From positions 1 through 64,000 of the forward strand of contig JAULBX010028160.1 of NCBI GenBank assembly GCA_032358255.1: 64,000 nucleotides of DNA, written 5' to 3'. The notes below the pieces were generated by a model. The model searched no databases, was not told the DNA's origin, and worked only from the letters and a program-made list of their open reading frames with translations. Below are positions 1 to 10,637 of this stretch, one piece after another. Source of the stretch: Heterotrichella gracilis. Its lineage: Eukaryota > Sar > Xanthophyceae > Tribonematales > Xanthonemataceae. Each line of letters opens with the position of its first letter. The stretch's first letter is position 1. The translations under genes and the position numbers were made by a program.

Positions 1-87
1 TTTTAGGCTGAACTGGTAGGTCGATTCCCCCCCCAATCAAATTTTTTTACCCCTTCGGGGATAAAAAAATTCGGATGCAGATGAGCG

Positions 88-165
88 CTAATGCTAGCAG
101 TTTGTCTTACATGCCATTGCGCTACTTGCGCCAACCAGCCTGTCCTGACTATCTAGACTATCCTG
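88..165. repeat. Fragment of a foldback (MITE-like) repeat family
   Basis: The segment contains GCAGTTTGTCTTACATGCC followed by TTGCGCCAACCAGCCTGTCC. It resembles the left arm of the long hairpin at 13176-13351 and the fragment at 45665-45740. Only one arm is visible, so this is probably a decayed copy. Confidence 0.5.
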
Positions 166-364
166 ACACTGCCTATATAGCTTATACTATCTATGTCATC
201 TCTGCACCGTCGGTGTCCACTGTGTCTACGGTGTCAACGCAGCTAAACTAGCTAAATTAGCTAAACCAGGTATACATGATATATATGATATACGTTATGT
301 GTGTTTGGCCAGGTCAGAGCATGTTGCTCTGGCGCTCCCTACAGCTACTACAGCGTGCTACCAG

Positions 365-412
365 CTGCCGTACTGTCTATACAGTCTATACAGTCTATAT
401 TGTCTACATTGT
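365..412. repeat. Short degenerate tandem repeat (ACAGTCTAT-type)
   Basis: A 9-bp unit of the form ACAGTCTAT repeats about four to five times with substitutions. A related stretch lies near 3553-3590 (ACAGTCAAT, ACAGTCTGT, TAGTCCAT). Confidence 0.6.
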
Positions 413-604
413 CCTACTAGTCCAACCAAAACGTAACACACTAAGGTATTATAAGTATTCTATGTAGCATATCGTTTGCCGTCATGCACCCTAGCCATTG
501 CAGCCTATGGAGCCTGAGTTTATTGAGCGCAGAACACATTGCCGGCTAGCCTGTATAGCCTGCAACCAATTAAACTAATTAAACCAATATTGCAATATCT
601 GAGC

Positions 605-930
605 AAAAACGTGCTTTTTCGGAAATAGTTCCGCACCACCTACACCACCGCCTAAGCGCTGATTCCGTAAAAGCGTTTAGACATGGCGCCGATGATTCGA
701 AAAGATATTGCGTTTTCGCCATTTACTGTTTTTCAGTGTGTCGCAACAAATATTATAATTACGTGGTTTATAACTATGTGTTTTATTTAAACCACACATG
801 CAGCATGCCAGCATTGGCTTCCCAGATATGTCGAATCATCCTAAACTGTGGCGACTCGTGAGCATAATTGAATTATTTTATGTTGTCAGTTGTACGCTGC
901 GTTTTGCACAGTCAGCTTAGGGTATACCGG
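605..930. repeat. Dispersed repeat family A, copy 1
   Basis: This stretch aligns by eye with 4135-4480 in the same orientation. Shared blocks in order are TAGTTCCG, CCGTAA..GCGTTTAGAC.TGGCG, TTGCGTT, TGTTGCAACAAAT or TGTCGCAACAAAT, GCAGCATGCCAGCAT, CCCAGA.ATGT, CTGAACTGTGGC or CTAAACTGTGGC, and TGCATTTTGCA or TGCGTTTTGCA. The copies are clearly diverged. I see no coding capacity, and the family is unknown to me. Confidence 0.6.
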
Positions 931-967
931 AGCTGACTGAACGTAAAAAATATGATTCAAATATGGT

Positions 968-1018
968 GGTGCAGTAGGTGTAGCACTATGTCAGTAGGTG
1001 TAGCACTGTGTCAGCTGA
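968..1018. repeat. Two-copy tandem repeat
   Basis: A 20-bp unit, CAGTAGGTGTAGCACTATGT, is directly repeated with one change (ACTATGT to ACTGTGT). Confidence 0.8.
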
Positions 1019-2317
1019 TGCAAAGGTTTAAAACGTACCTACCTGTTAAAAGGTGTGGCATTTTTTCTTAGTTTTATGGCATTAACCTTGGCGCTCAAAC
1101 TAAAAAGAATGCCGTCGCGACGGAGAGATATCAGACAAACTAGACAAAATTTCGAATTACCTTCGTAATAACTATAACAACTCAGCACTAAAAACTGATT
1201 TGAACTTTATCGGGAAAAATGCAAACTAAAATAATTGTGAGATGGCAACACAGCTTGTTTGTTTGCTGGTTGGCAACATCACAGGTTGATCCGGGAGATT
1301 GTGAAGGCATGCGCTCTCTGTTTCTGGGTTTGGCGGTCATTTTTTATTTTATGAAAAATCATGGTTGTGGTCCCGAGCGGGAGAAGCAGCATGAGCCTCC
1401 GGAGGATTGTCCCATTTGTACCTGCAATTTCGAGTATGAAGGTAAAAAGCGCAGGGTGCGTTGCACATCCGGCGGAAGGTGGCTTGTTTGTGCTCTTACG
1501 GTGTATACGGTGCTGAGTCTGGTGCACCCATGGGCCCACATAGCCCACACCCGGTTCACATGTGTATCTGAAAACCCATGCATCTGTGTCTAACTTGCTT
1601 GCATTGCAAGTGCCGAAAGGGCTCTGACTACTTGACTCTGTTGTAAGAGTACTAGCATTGCGCAGTTTCTCCTAGCATCCCTGAATGTAGCATGCTCTCG
1701 TGTGCGGGTGCATGCCCGGAAGGGTGCCAAGCCTTTCAGCGTCACCACACCTACCACACCCGAGTGCGTCCTTCGTCAATTGCCAAGCCCCCAAAGGGAT
1801 CTCTTGGGGTGGCGACGATGGCGGTGACCCCAGCGTCTGCGGGGATCTCGGTTCGACCAAGCACCAGCGGTTCCATGAGTTTGCTGAACAAAGCGCAAAT
1901 GTTTTTTAAAAAGCGCAATAAAACGGAAAGCGCAAGAAGGCTGTCAACCAACAGCACAGTTGACAGCTGTCATTTTTTGGTCAACGCCAACGGTTGCATC
2001 TGCGTTCCTTTTTGTTAGGTCCGAAGTGTCCTTGCAGAATATCACGCAAAATTGTATATTTCAATTAGAACAACTACACAAAAATATGTCTCAGATATTT
2101 ATTTGCAATTCTACCTCTTAAATACCCTGGGGCTTCTTTTATCAGACAGATGAGTGTTACCAATTAATTCTTGACCTGAAGGTCGTGCCATATGGATATT
2201 TGAATAAAACGAATACAGCGCTATCCTCCTATGTCTGCTCAAGACAAATAAAGCAAATTCATCATAACAAATATTAATAGGATAATCCCTCAGCCCTCCA
2301 GAGGGAATACTTACCTA

Positions 2318-2343
2318 TTACTATTACTATTACTATTACTATG
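2318..2343. repeat. (TTACTA)n microsatellite
   Basis: A short simple repeat of ATTACT units, about four copies. Confidence 0.85.
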
Positions 2344-2821
2344 GAAATCCGACAATATGTTCCGACCACAACTTTAAAAAGTTGTAATATTCCTTTTTGT
2401 CAATCTGGCTCGTATATCGACGTGGTCTAAACACATAATAGCATATATAGCAAACAGTCCTGAACACATTAACAACATATGTCTGCCTCTGGAGCGTTTT
2501 TTTTGCCATATGCGCAACGAAGTCTATTATATTCATTGGATACAAAAAGCTAGAAACAAATAAGCCAAAATAGGCACATTTATATCATAGTTGGCAAAAA
2601 AATGTATATCCCCGCTGAGAACCGAGGCGTTGAACCATGGGTTGTTTAATTTTGAAGTCTAGATACATCGCCTCAAAGTTTACTTAGTTAGCTAAATTAG
2701 CCTAGTAGGCCACATTGTATGACCACAAGTATTCGAATTCCCCATCCTCCAGGGGCCATCGTTTTACTATTTGACGATCTTTCTATTTGCTCGCGAGGTA
2801 GCTGCATTGACACCACCGGTG

Positions 2822-2884
2822 CAGTGTAAGCAGGGCCTTGATAGGGTTGGTTGGTGCTAGGCATTTAGGACTGATTGCTAACCA
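2822..2884. repeat. Fragment of the foldback repeat family (right arm)
   Basis: The order TAAGCAG..CC, GGTTGGTTGGTGC, AGGC, TAGGAC.GA.TG.TAA follows the right arm of the hairpin at 13176-13351. Only one arm is preserved. Confidence 0.45.
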
Positions 2885-4134
2885 GGCTGGCTGTATACGC
2901 TGTACTATTGAAACACCTATATTCAGTTGTAGTTTGTCTTTAATATGGAACAGCCAAATATAACTAAGTAGTTAAGTATGCCATCAATGAGAGCACACTG
3001 CCATAGCGCATAAGATATTTACTAGCTAGCGGTGTCAGTCCTTTAAACTTGCAGTCCTTGGAGATATCTGTCCTGGCAGGCAAACATTTTGAAAAATACT
3101 GATGTATTTTAATAACAGGCCAGAGTATATTAATTACATCGATATAGGATGTACTGTTTAATTATTATATGCAGGATGTACAGGATATGTAGAATTTGCA
3201 AATACGGAGTGCCTAGTCACTAAACATTCTTGCATAATGCAAATAATGGGTGAATGCGGCCCCTGGGCCCTCATGGCATAGTATGGTGCATAATATGGTA
3301 CGCATTGTTTTACCAAAAAGGTGGAAAGCGCAGATTACAGAGACAACAGTGATCAAACACAGAATTCAATGATACACAGTGATACATATACATATGATTT
3401 TATGATCATGGTGAATATCCGATGTTGCCAATTTTGTTGCAGCACATGTAGGATTTATATAATTATTGCATTGATGGTTGTTGTAGTTGTGGGAAGAAGA
3501 TAATGAAAATGAACATCCAGATTTGCATATTGTTGTATATTTTTCTCTTTACAGTCAATACAGTCTGTATAGTCCATTTAGTCCATATGGACCATCCACT
3601 ATAGAGTACGTGAAACTGTGTGGTTAATTAGGCTGAAATTAGCCATGGCTCACTGATTTCACTTGTTTCACTTCTTTCAGTAAAGTTGGCGCAGTCCAAC
3701 ATACAGTAAAATCCATACATTCCAGCTAGACTAGCGGTCCGTCTTATATATGCCTTGCCCTCAGCGTACTCAGCGTTAGATTAGCGCTACTTGCGCCATC
3801 TCAGCTGGTTGTGCTGGTCCTAGGCTAGCAAGGCAGATGGCCAGCTTAGCCTGCACTGCCCCTGGCACTGTAGTCCTGAATATCCTAGACATGAATTAAT
3901 TCACTTATGTGTACACGCCAGCAGTGGTTAAAGGTCTGCTGTAATACACTGTTTCAACAATTTCAATCACAGATAACTCACATTATTGAAGCTGGCACCA
4001 AGTGCAATAGTTACACTAGCTACGCTGGACACAACCCTCTGCAAACCTTCCTTGAAAAGCAGGATCCCCCAATTCCTGGAGCACTATTTGCACCTGAGAT
4101 TGGGAATAGCTTTGGATGTTGTTGAAATAGTGCA

Positions 4135-4480
4135 TTTTTTTGAAATACGGTAGTTCCGTCACCGTCACCGCCACCGTCAAATCACTGGTGCCGTAAGGCG
4201 TTTAGACCTGGCGGTGTAGGCGGTGCTGGTGCAAAAAGGCTTGCGTAGCTTGCGTTCTGGCCAATGTACCTTATTATTAATAATTTATATGTGTTGCAAC
4301 AAATAATTGAAAGTACATATGCGCAGCTAGCGCAGCATGCCAGCATCGACCTCCCAGACATGTGACGAATTATCAAACTTATAAGTTTGATAATTATCCT
4401 GAACTGTGGCATCTTGTGTGCAGAATGCTTTTGTTGTCCATGACCGATGTTGCGTGCAAGCTGCATTTTGCAAAGGGTTG
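4135..4480. repeat. Dispersed repeat family A, copy 2
   Basis: This is the second copy of the repeat described at 605-930. Within it the sequence matching the AATCATCCTAAACTG part of copy 1 is interrupted by a 28-bp perfect palindrome (4368-4395) that copy 1 lacks. Confidence 0.6.
4368..4395. repeat. Perfect 28-bp palindrome
   Basis: Each arm is 14 bases (AATTATCAAACTTA and its complement) with no spacer. The next base pair on either side does not match. It lies inside family A copy 2 and is missing from copy 1, so it arose or was inserted after the copies split. Confidence 0.85.
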
Positions 4481-7400
4481 GCTTACGTGCCAGTACTTTA
4501 TAATAATTCTAATCATGACTTGCAGAAAAGTTGTGAAACACTCAACTAATATCCAAATTCAATTATGGTTTAAAAGGTAAAGGTTAAGTTCCTTATAACA
4601 ATTTACACATCACGAGGTATAGCAGCTGTATTTCATGTCCGGATTGCGCTTGATGTCATGTCCGGACGTACTGGACGCTGAAACAGGATATTCTATACAT
4701 TCCATATGGCGTCGTGACGAAAAACCATTGAAATATCCGTCATTATTCAGCATGATCTTCAAAATGTTTCAAAAACCTCAAAATGTGCCCGCTCGCGAAA
4801 TTCTTGAATGACATCAAAGGAGCCATGAAAACATTCCTTGTAAAAACAGCCCTTTGGAAAAGAGTTTGATTGCATCTTACTTGCAATAATCTCATCAGCG
4901 CACTACACACATCTCTGGGTTGGGGCAAGATGTGGCGCATTACTACAGTATGGTGATTGGCAGGAGCTGGATATTTCTGTACTTTCTGATAACGGATTCC
5001 GCTATCGTTTCCACACACACGCAAAAAATGTTCACCTGTCAAGAGGGGCCAGCGAAGGGAAAGGCAATCCCCTCTAGCCACTATTGTCCGAAACAATATA
5101 TTGTATAGAAATGACGCAATTGTTGGAATTTATCGCTGTGCAGTAAATGGGATGGAATCAATGCGGTTTATGCACACTACTGAAATTCACACCATTGTTT
5201 AGCCATCATCAACAATAATAATAATTGGTACTACAATATTTACAGCGTTATTATCTGTAGTCACAATGCACGTGGTGTTAGAAAACAATCCTGGATTATT
5301 TTTCTACAGTAAAATTATTACCCTGTTGCCAATTTCAAATGTGCATTGTGACAGATTAGACAGATACCGTGTCGTACAAGATTTACAAGATTTGACAGTC
5401 ATATACAGGGAGTCAACCTGAACAGTATCAGTGGCATTTTCGAAGCCTTATGGAGACACCAGAAGAAAGTAAGCATTATTCTAGACCTTCAAACCCCTCC
5501 CCTTACAAACGCACAAACTACACAAACCAACAGAATGAAAAAATAGGAATGCAGAGAGGCATCTAACTAATTAGGGGACCATTGGCTTGCCCCTTGCTGG
5601 GCCAGGGCACAAAAGACCAGCAGAATGGCTGGTCAACCAGAGGCCCCAGCCAACGCCTGCATGCAAAAGAGTTTGACGTTTTGGTACGTATTATACCAGG
5701 CACCTGTTACACAGCTGACACAGCAAAGGAGCATTGCATAGCAAGAAGGACAAATTGCGCAAGTACATCCTTTGAAGGTGAGTTTGACAATAGCATAAAC
5801 AGCAAGGGGAGCCAAGTAAGCCAAGCCAATAGAAGGCACGGTAGTCTGGGCTTCAAAGGTGGAGACGGGATGCCTGTGCTGCCCAAAGCATTGTGTGGCA
5901 TGTCACGCTCCATGGGGTCCCCGAGGTGGGGTGCCATCATGGTGTACTGGCCTAGGGAAATAACTTATTGGTTGAACCCACTCATAAATTATGAAGGCAT
6001 TGGACACACTGTGGCACTTTACTGCAAGGAGGGCAATGTAGTCAATGACGGGGGGGCGGATTTATTGCGCACGTGCCAATTATTCAAAATCATTTTTGTT
6101 AGCTTTTGTCACCATGTACAATTTTCTGCGTTTGTGAACAGGAGGCAACTGCCATGGTCCAATTGAGGTCTCTGTTGTAATGGAAATGGAGTGCAGTCAT
6201 GAGCAAGATTGCCAATGGCATGTAAGCCTATGCATATGATGAGAGGGTGTAACAAGTACTCGTGGATTCTCGTGGCCCACAGTACGCAGCATACCAATTT
6301 AACCAATTGAATGCAATCCGATTGGAGGCTCCGGAGGGCAGCAATGCCAGCTGTTTGTCAACTTTCATACGTCATAGTACTCCCATCAATGATGATAGTG
6401 ATACCATAATAAATTTGAAGGTGATGCAACTAGTTGTTCTACACATATATGACATAATTAGGAACTTGGTACCATGTGCACACTGAAAACGTAACGTACA
6501 TAAACGGTTTATGTACATCAGTATATCATAAGAGCTTCCGGTGTGGACCCTGTCAGTGACACTATAGTAGTATTACTATCACTACCGGGGCCCGGGGCCT
6601 TCATTGAAGTCGACTTGAGAATTTGGACAGCAGCACATCATCAGTGATGCATCAGCGGCGATGCCAGGGCTACATAATATTGAGCAAGGCTGCTCGTTTG
6701 GCAATGCCCAAAACCCCCAAGGTCATTGGATCTACATCCACTTGCTGCGTGCATTTCTCTTACAATAATATGTACCATCAAGCCTTGCCAAGCCTCTTGA
6801 AGAGCGTCAACTACACGCCAATGGACCCGGTCTAGGGCCTAGACCGCCAACTTGCCTTCCTCTGAGGAAGGCAAAAAGCAATGTTTGAAAATACAGGGGG
6901 GGGAAACGCAGGCGTGTGCTGAACGATCAGCCTCCCTAAGCCACACCTTACTACAACCATCCACTGCATGCCAGAAAGGGGGCAAAAGGGATCTGCCCTC
7001 TCACCCCACCCCCCGATAGCCACCGCACAAGCACTTAGCTTAAGGGGGAGTGCCGTACACACTCAACAACTCACAAGTTGACAGCCGCAAAGTGTGCCCA
7101 ACAGCGACACACCATGCCACTCGTAGCTGTGTATCACAATATCACAAAAAAAAAAAAGCATTGCCTCGTCCATATCCACGCCAAACCCCCACACTCTGCT
7201 GCCGAGTTCCTCCCAACAACTGTATTCAGGCATTTAACTGCCTCTAAAATTTGCTTGGCTCATGGCAAATTGCTTGAGATCAGTGCCAAGGTACGTCACA
7301 ATTAAAAATTCCCCAGCATTTTGGCCCCTGATGTTGCTGACGCAAGCAAAGTGCTGCAGGTTTTGAGAGCTCCAGCAGTGTCAGGGACCGCAATCAGTGC

Positions 7401-7578
7401 CCATGATTATGAGCTGAGCCACAGCCCCCAACAGGCTGGTCTTTGGTGCATCAAAGCACTTTCCATCCATCAGTAGCACGTCATAAGGGACGCTCATGGG
7501 CTCGGTAGGTGGGGGAAGATGCGGCGGGGAGGGGTGGCACCATCCTCCACTCCTCCATGGCCTGCAACAGCAGCAGCA

Positions 7579-7601
7579 TGTTAAGGGTTTAGGGTTTAGG
7601 G
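7579..7601. repeat. Interstitial telomere-like motif (TTTAGGG)
   Basis: The sequence AAGGGTTTAGGGTTTAGGG contains two and a half TTTAGGG units. It is far too short to be a chromosome end. Confidence 0.8.
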
Positions 7602-8153
7602 AATGGGTTGCACCATGCTCAACCCCTCCATGGTTTGGGGCAGCAATAATGTGGTCAGGCACACGCCCATGCCTGGTGTCACAAACTACTGAACGTCGCC
7701 ATAAATTGGCAATTCTCACCAGATATCTGCATTCCTACTTTTTACATTAGGAGTAGCCGCAATGGTGCTTTCGCGCTAAAAATCAACTTTTCCCTGACTC
7801 CGCTAACTGCGCTAATTCGCCGCTCGACGTCCGAATTAGCGGAATCAGCAAAAGTAAGCCTATTATAAGCCAAAGCAATCGATAGGGGACTGTTTACGAC
7901 TCTGTTCGAGTTGATAAAAAGTTAAGGTACAATGGTAATATCCCACTACGGCGACGACTATTATGTAATATATATTTGCTGTTATACTATATACAGCATA
8001 CCAGCAAATTATTTTGCCCCTGCTGTCACCGACAAGTGAACGCAGCAATTGCTTGGTGGTTCTCATAGGATGCGTGCATCCCATAAGGGGGCATAGCTGA
8101 TGATGCAACAACGGATGCTTGCAAAGCAAATGCTTACGCTACTGGCGTTTCCT

Positions 8154-10015
8154 CTACTGATACCAGCAGGCCACTGGCAAGAACACTGGTAGGTAAATTT
8201 ATAGACGGCAGGATGTGGATGCACCAATGCACCAATGTACCCTATTGGCCAGCAGGTTGTGAGTGCCCCGATGCTCGCTGCTGGTCAGCAGGGGGTGAGT
8301 GCAACCATGCCCAGCTGCACATAACAGTATGAACCCATCTACGAGCCGCCGCCCCCTGGTGTAGGGTTTGGGGTTTGGGGTTGCAAACTCACCTACGAGC
8401 TGCTGTCCACTTGCGTCTGCCAGTGCTGATGCAGCTGCAAAGGTCAAGGCGGCTGCAATGCCCAGTGGCAGCTTCCCCACTGCGGCAACAAGGGACCAGG
8501 TGTCAATTGAACAATTTATTAATTGACTTAAATATATTGGATCAGGTGGCAGGCACCCAGTGGCAGCTTCCCCACTGCGGCAACAAGGGACCAGGTGTCA
8601 ATTTAGTAATTTACTTATTTATTTAATTTGGATCAGGTGGCAGGCACCCAGTGCAAGGAGGTGAGGAGCAAGGCCCGCCTAGGAGCATGGGGGGGAGGTA
8701 TCACAAGTGATAACAGTGCCACATGTGCCTTTTTGGGGGTGCCAGGTTCCCACTGTAGCGACCAGGGAAGGGGTGGGAGGCACCAAGCCAGGGTGCAAGG
8801 AGCAAAGGCGCTGATGCTGGTGGCAGGACTATCCCAGTGACCAATACGAGGCACATGAGCAACAGTATGCTTCCACCCGCGCCAATGCTGCATACGGTTG
8901 GTACCAGCCACAGGGTCAAAAGCGCGCAGCGCTTCAAGGGCCAAGCTAGCAGGGTGACGCACAACAGAAACCCTTTGGCACGCACCACGGTGCACACCAC
9001 ACCTCAGTGGAGGTAGTTGTCATCAGCACTGTGCATCAGGGTGAATGAAGGGTATATCACCCGGTGGCACCTTTGCAGCGGGGTTTTAACACAGTGCTAG
9101 TTGGCTAAAAGGTGTGGCCTGTAGGACAACAGCTACTCACTTCTGAGCCCGAGGGCGCCTCCTGCCGCCATGCCTCCCAAGGCGCCATTCTTCCAGTCCT
9201 TCTTGCCCCGCACCGACTCGGCAAAGCACTGCAAGCAGAGGTAATTGTTGGCCTCACCACAGTTCACGCCAGATGAAGTGTTGAATGGTGTACGGTACAC
9301 AATTGGCGTGATGGAAATGGTGCATGTATTGAGGTCCTTGGGCCAAAGGTGATGTGTCCTATTCTTATCCAATGCTGACAAGGCAAAGCATTAAGGGGGC
9401 TGTGCCGCAACCATCCTCTCACCAGTCTCTGTAGGTTACAAAAGTACGCAAGTGCAAGTCCTAGTGCAAGTAATGAGGCCCATGTCCCTCTGATATGCAC
9501 ACTCTGCTGACCCCCTAAACACGACGTTCTCCCTTGCCAGCATGCTTCCCTGTCAGTGCACAGGTATTGGGTGAACAAGCATGCATGTGAGAGAACGTAC
9601 GTCAATTCCAGAGTACATCAAGCCCACGATGCCGAAGGTGGTTCCATACTGTGCCATGATCGCCCCCGTTCTGGCCAGTGCAGGGAATGGCTTGTCCCGC
9701 AACACAACTGGGACATCGCCCCTGCATCAGATAGAAACCATATCGAGTTTGGTGTTCCTCACATCCTGAAGTTATTTCTGAGGTCAAGCAGGTTCTCACT
9801 TGAACACCAAGTGGAGGTCTCAAGATGTGGATGGGTGGGTGGTGAGGTGCAGGGCAGACAAGAAGCATCACATGTCAGGTTGCTAGTGGAACGTGCTGAA
9901 CGCACCAATTCGTTGTGATCGCTCCCATTATGGCTCCAAAAGCATACCCAGAGGCTGCTGAAGTCACAGTCCTGGTGGTGCAGTCCTGTGCGCGAGGGTC
10001 TTCCTGAAAGCTCAT
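8154..10015 (-). CDS. B14.7/NDUFA11-like Tim17-family protein (mitochondrial complex I)
   Basis: Exons (complement): 9906-10015, 9601-9721, 9141-9228, 8393-8479 and, tentatively, 8154-8185, giving 145 residues. The start ATG has a good context (CCACCATG). The protein begins MSFQEDPRAQDCTTRTVTSA, then GYAFGAIMGA, DVPVVLRDKPFPALARTG, YGTTFGIVGLMYSGID, VRGKKDWKNGALGGMAAGG and PLGIAAALTFAAASALAD. This matches the plant B14.7/OEP16-3 branch of the Tim17/22/23 family in length, in order of glycine-rich membrane segments and in the RxKxDxxNGAxGG loop. Known members are four-helix inner-membrane subunits of mitochondrial complex I or preprotein/amino-acid channels. Assignment among these is inference. 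The last exon is weakly supported: it fits the frame and expected length, but the C terminus is poorly conserved. The gene shares a 0.6-kb divergent upstream region with the next gene. Confidence 0.75.
8459..8662 (-). repeat. Tandem echo of B14.7-like exon 4 head
   Basis: A 95-bp unit holding the exon-4 acceptor, the first exon bases and upstream intron occurs at 8461 and again at 8556 (GTGGCAGCTTCCCCACTGCG in both). A shorter third piece, GATCAGGTGGCAGGCACCCA, repeats near 8630. Only the copy joined to the exon body can work as coding sequence. Confidence 0.85.
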
Positions 10016-10637
10016 GGTGGGATCGGGTCTGGTTGGGGTTTATTAACCCAAGGTGTGAGCTCCGCAGCCCGGTCAAGGCAGAAAATTTGCAGCAAAGGCG
10101 GGTTGGACAGGGAAAGAGCGTGTGGGTGGTGAAGTGTTGCACTCAACAGCACCAGGGGTGGGGAGGTTGCACCAAAGTGCATGCATATGCATCAACAACA
10201 AAACTGCGCCACCACCAAGCTCTGTCAAGGTTGCGGCGCAATTATAAGCTATTTATCTAGTTCTGTATGGTAATGGTGTTGGTAAACCAGACGAAGTCTG
10301 GTTTAGAGGCAAACATCGCCATCGGTAAAACAGTTTCCCCCTTGACTTATCACGGGGAGGGACGTTTTCAAGACTGGGCGGCCGACCAGCCACTAAAACC
10401 TTTAAAAGTACGTTCTATACTGTGCAGGAGGGCATTTTTAGTGGCTCAACGCCCATGTCCTCTTCTGGGTTCAAGACGGGAAGTTTGTGCAACAGTGTTG
10501 AACTCCAGGTGGAACGCGCAGCCACATTGACACACGCATGCATGCACACATGGGGCCAGTTTAGCTCGCAACTAGTTAGCCAGTCTACCAGCGGTGGCTT
10601 GCAATACTAGTACTATCTCAAGGCGTGCTTCGTCAAC
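10016..10637. promoter_or_regulatory. Divergent intergenic region
   Basis: This 622-bp interval separates the start codons of the B14.7-like gene (-) and the acidic-protein gene (+), so it should hold both promoters and 5' UTRs. I see no clear TATA box or other defined element. Confidence 0.4.

Larger units (their letters stand above)
1..8153. other. AT-rich, apparently gene-free region with diverged repeats
   Basis: No reading frame here combines family similarity, codon character and splice sites. The longest open frames (about 1219-1593 and 5582-6166, both +) match no family I know and lack good exon borders. The DNA is more AT-rich than the genic part to the right. It contains short tandem repeats, a 28-bp perfect palindrome and two pieces of repeat families listed separately. 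It reads as old transposon-derived or intergenic DNA. A divergent gene could be missed. Confidence 0.5.

Noticed and set aside
1219-1593. Small zinc-ribbon protein (DCPICTCNF motif)
   Set aside because: Cysteine spacing does not fit a known finger, and the frame sits in repeat-like AT-rich DNA.
5582-6166. Open frame of 194 codons (+) as a gene
   Set aside because: No recognisable domain, mixed composition, overlapping minus frames with similar length and no splice context. Kept only as part of the gene-free region.
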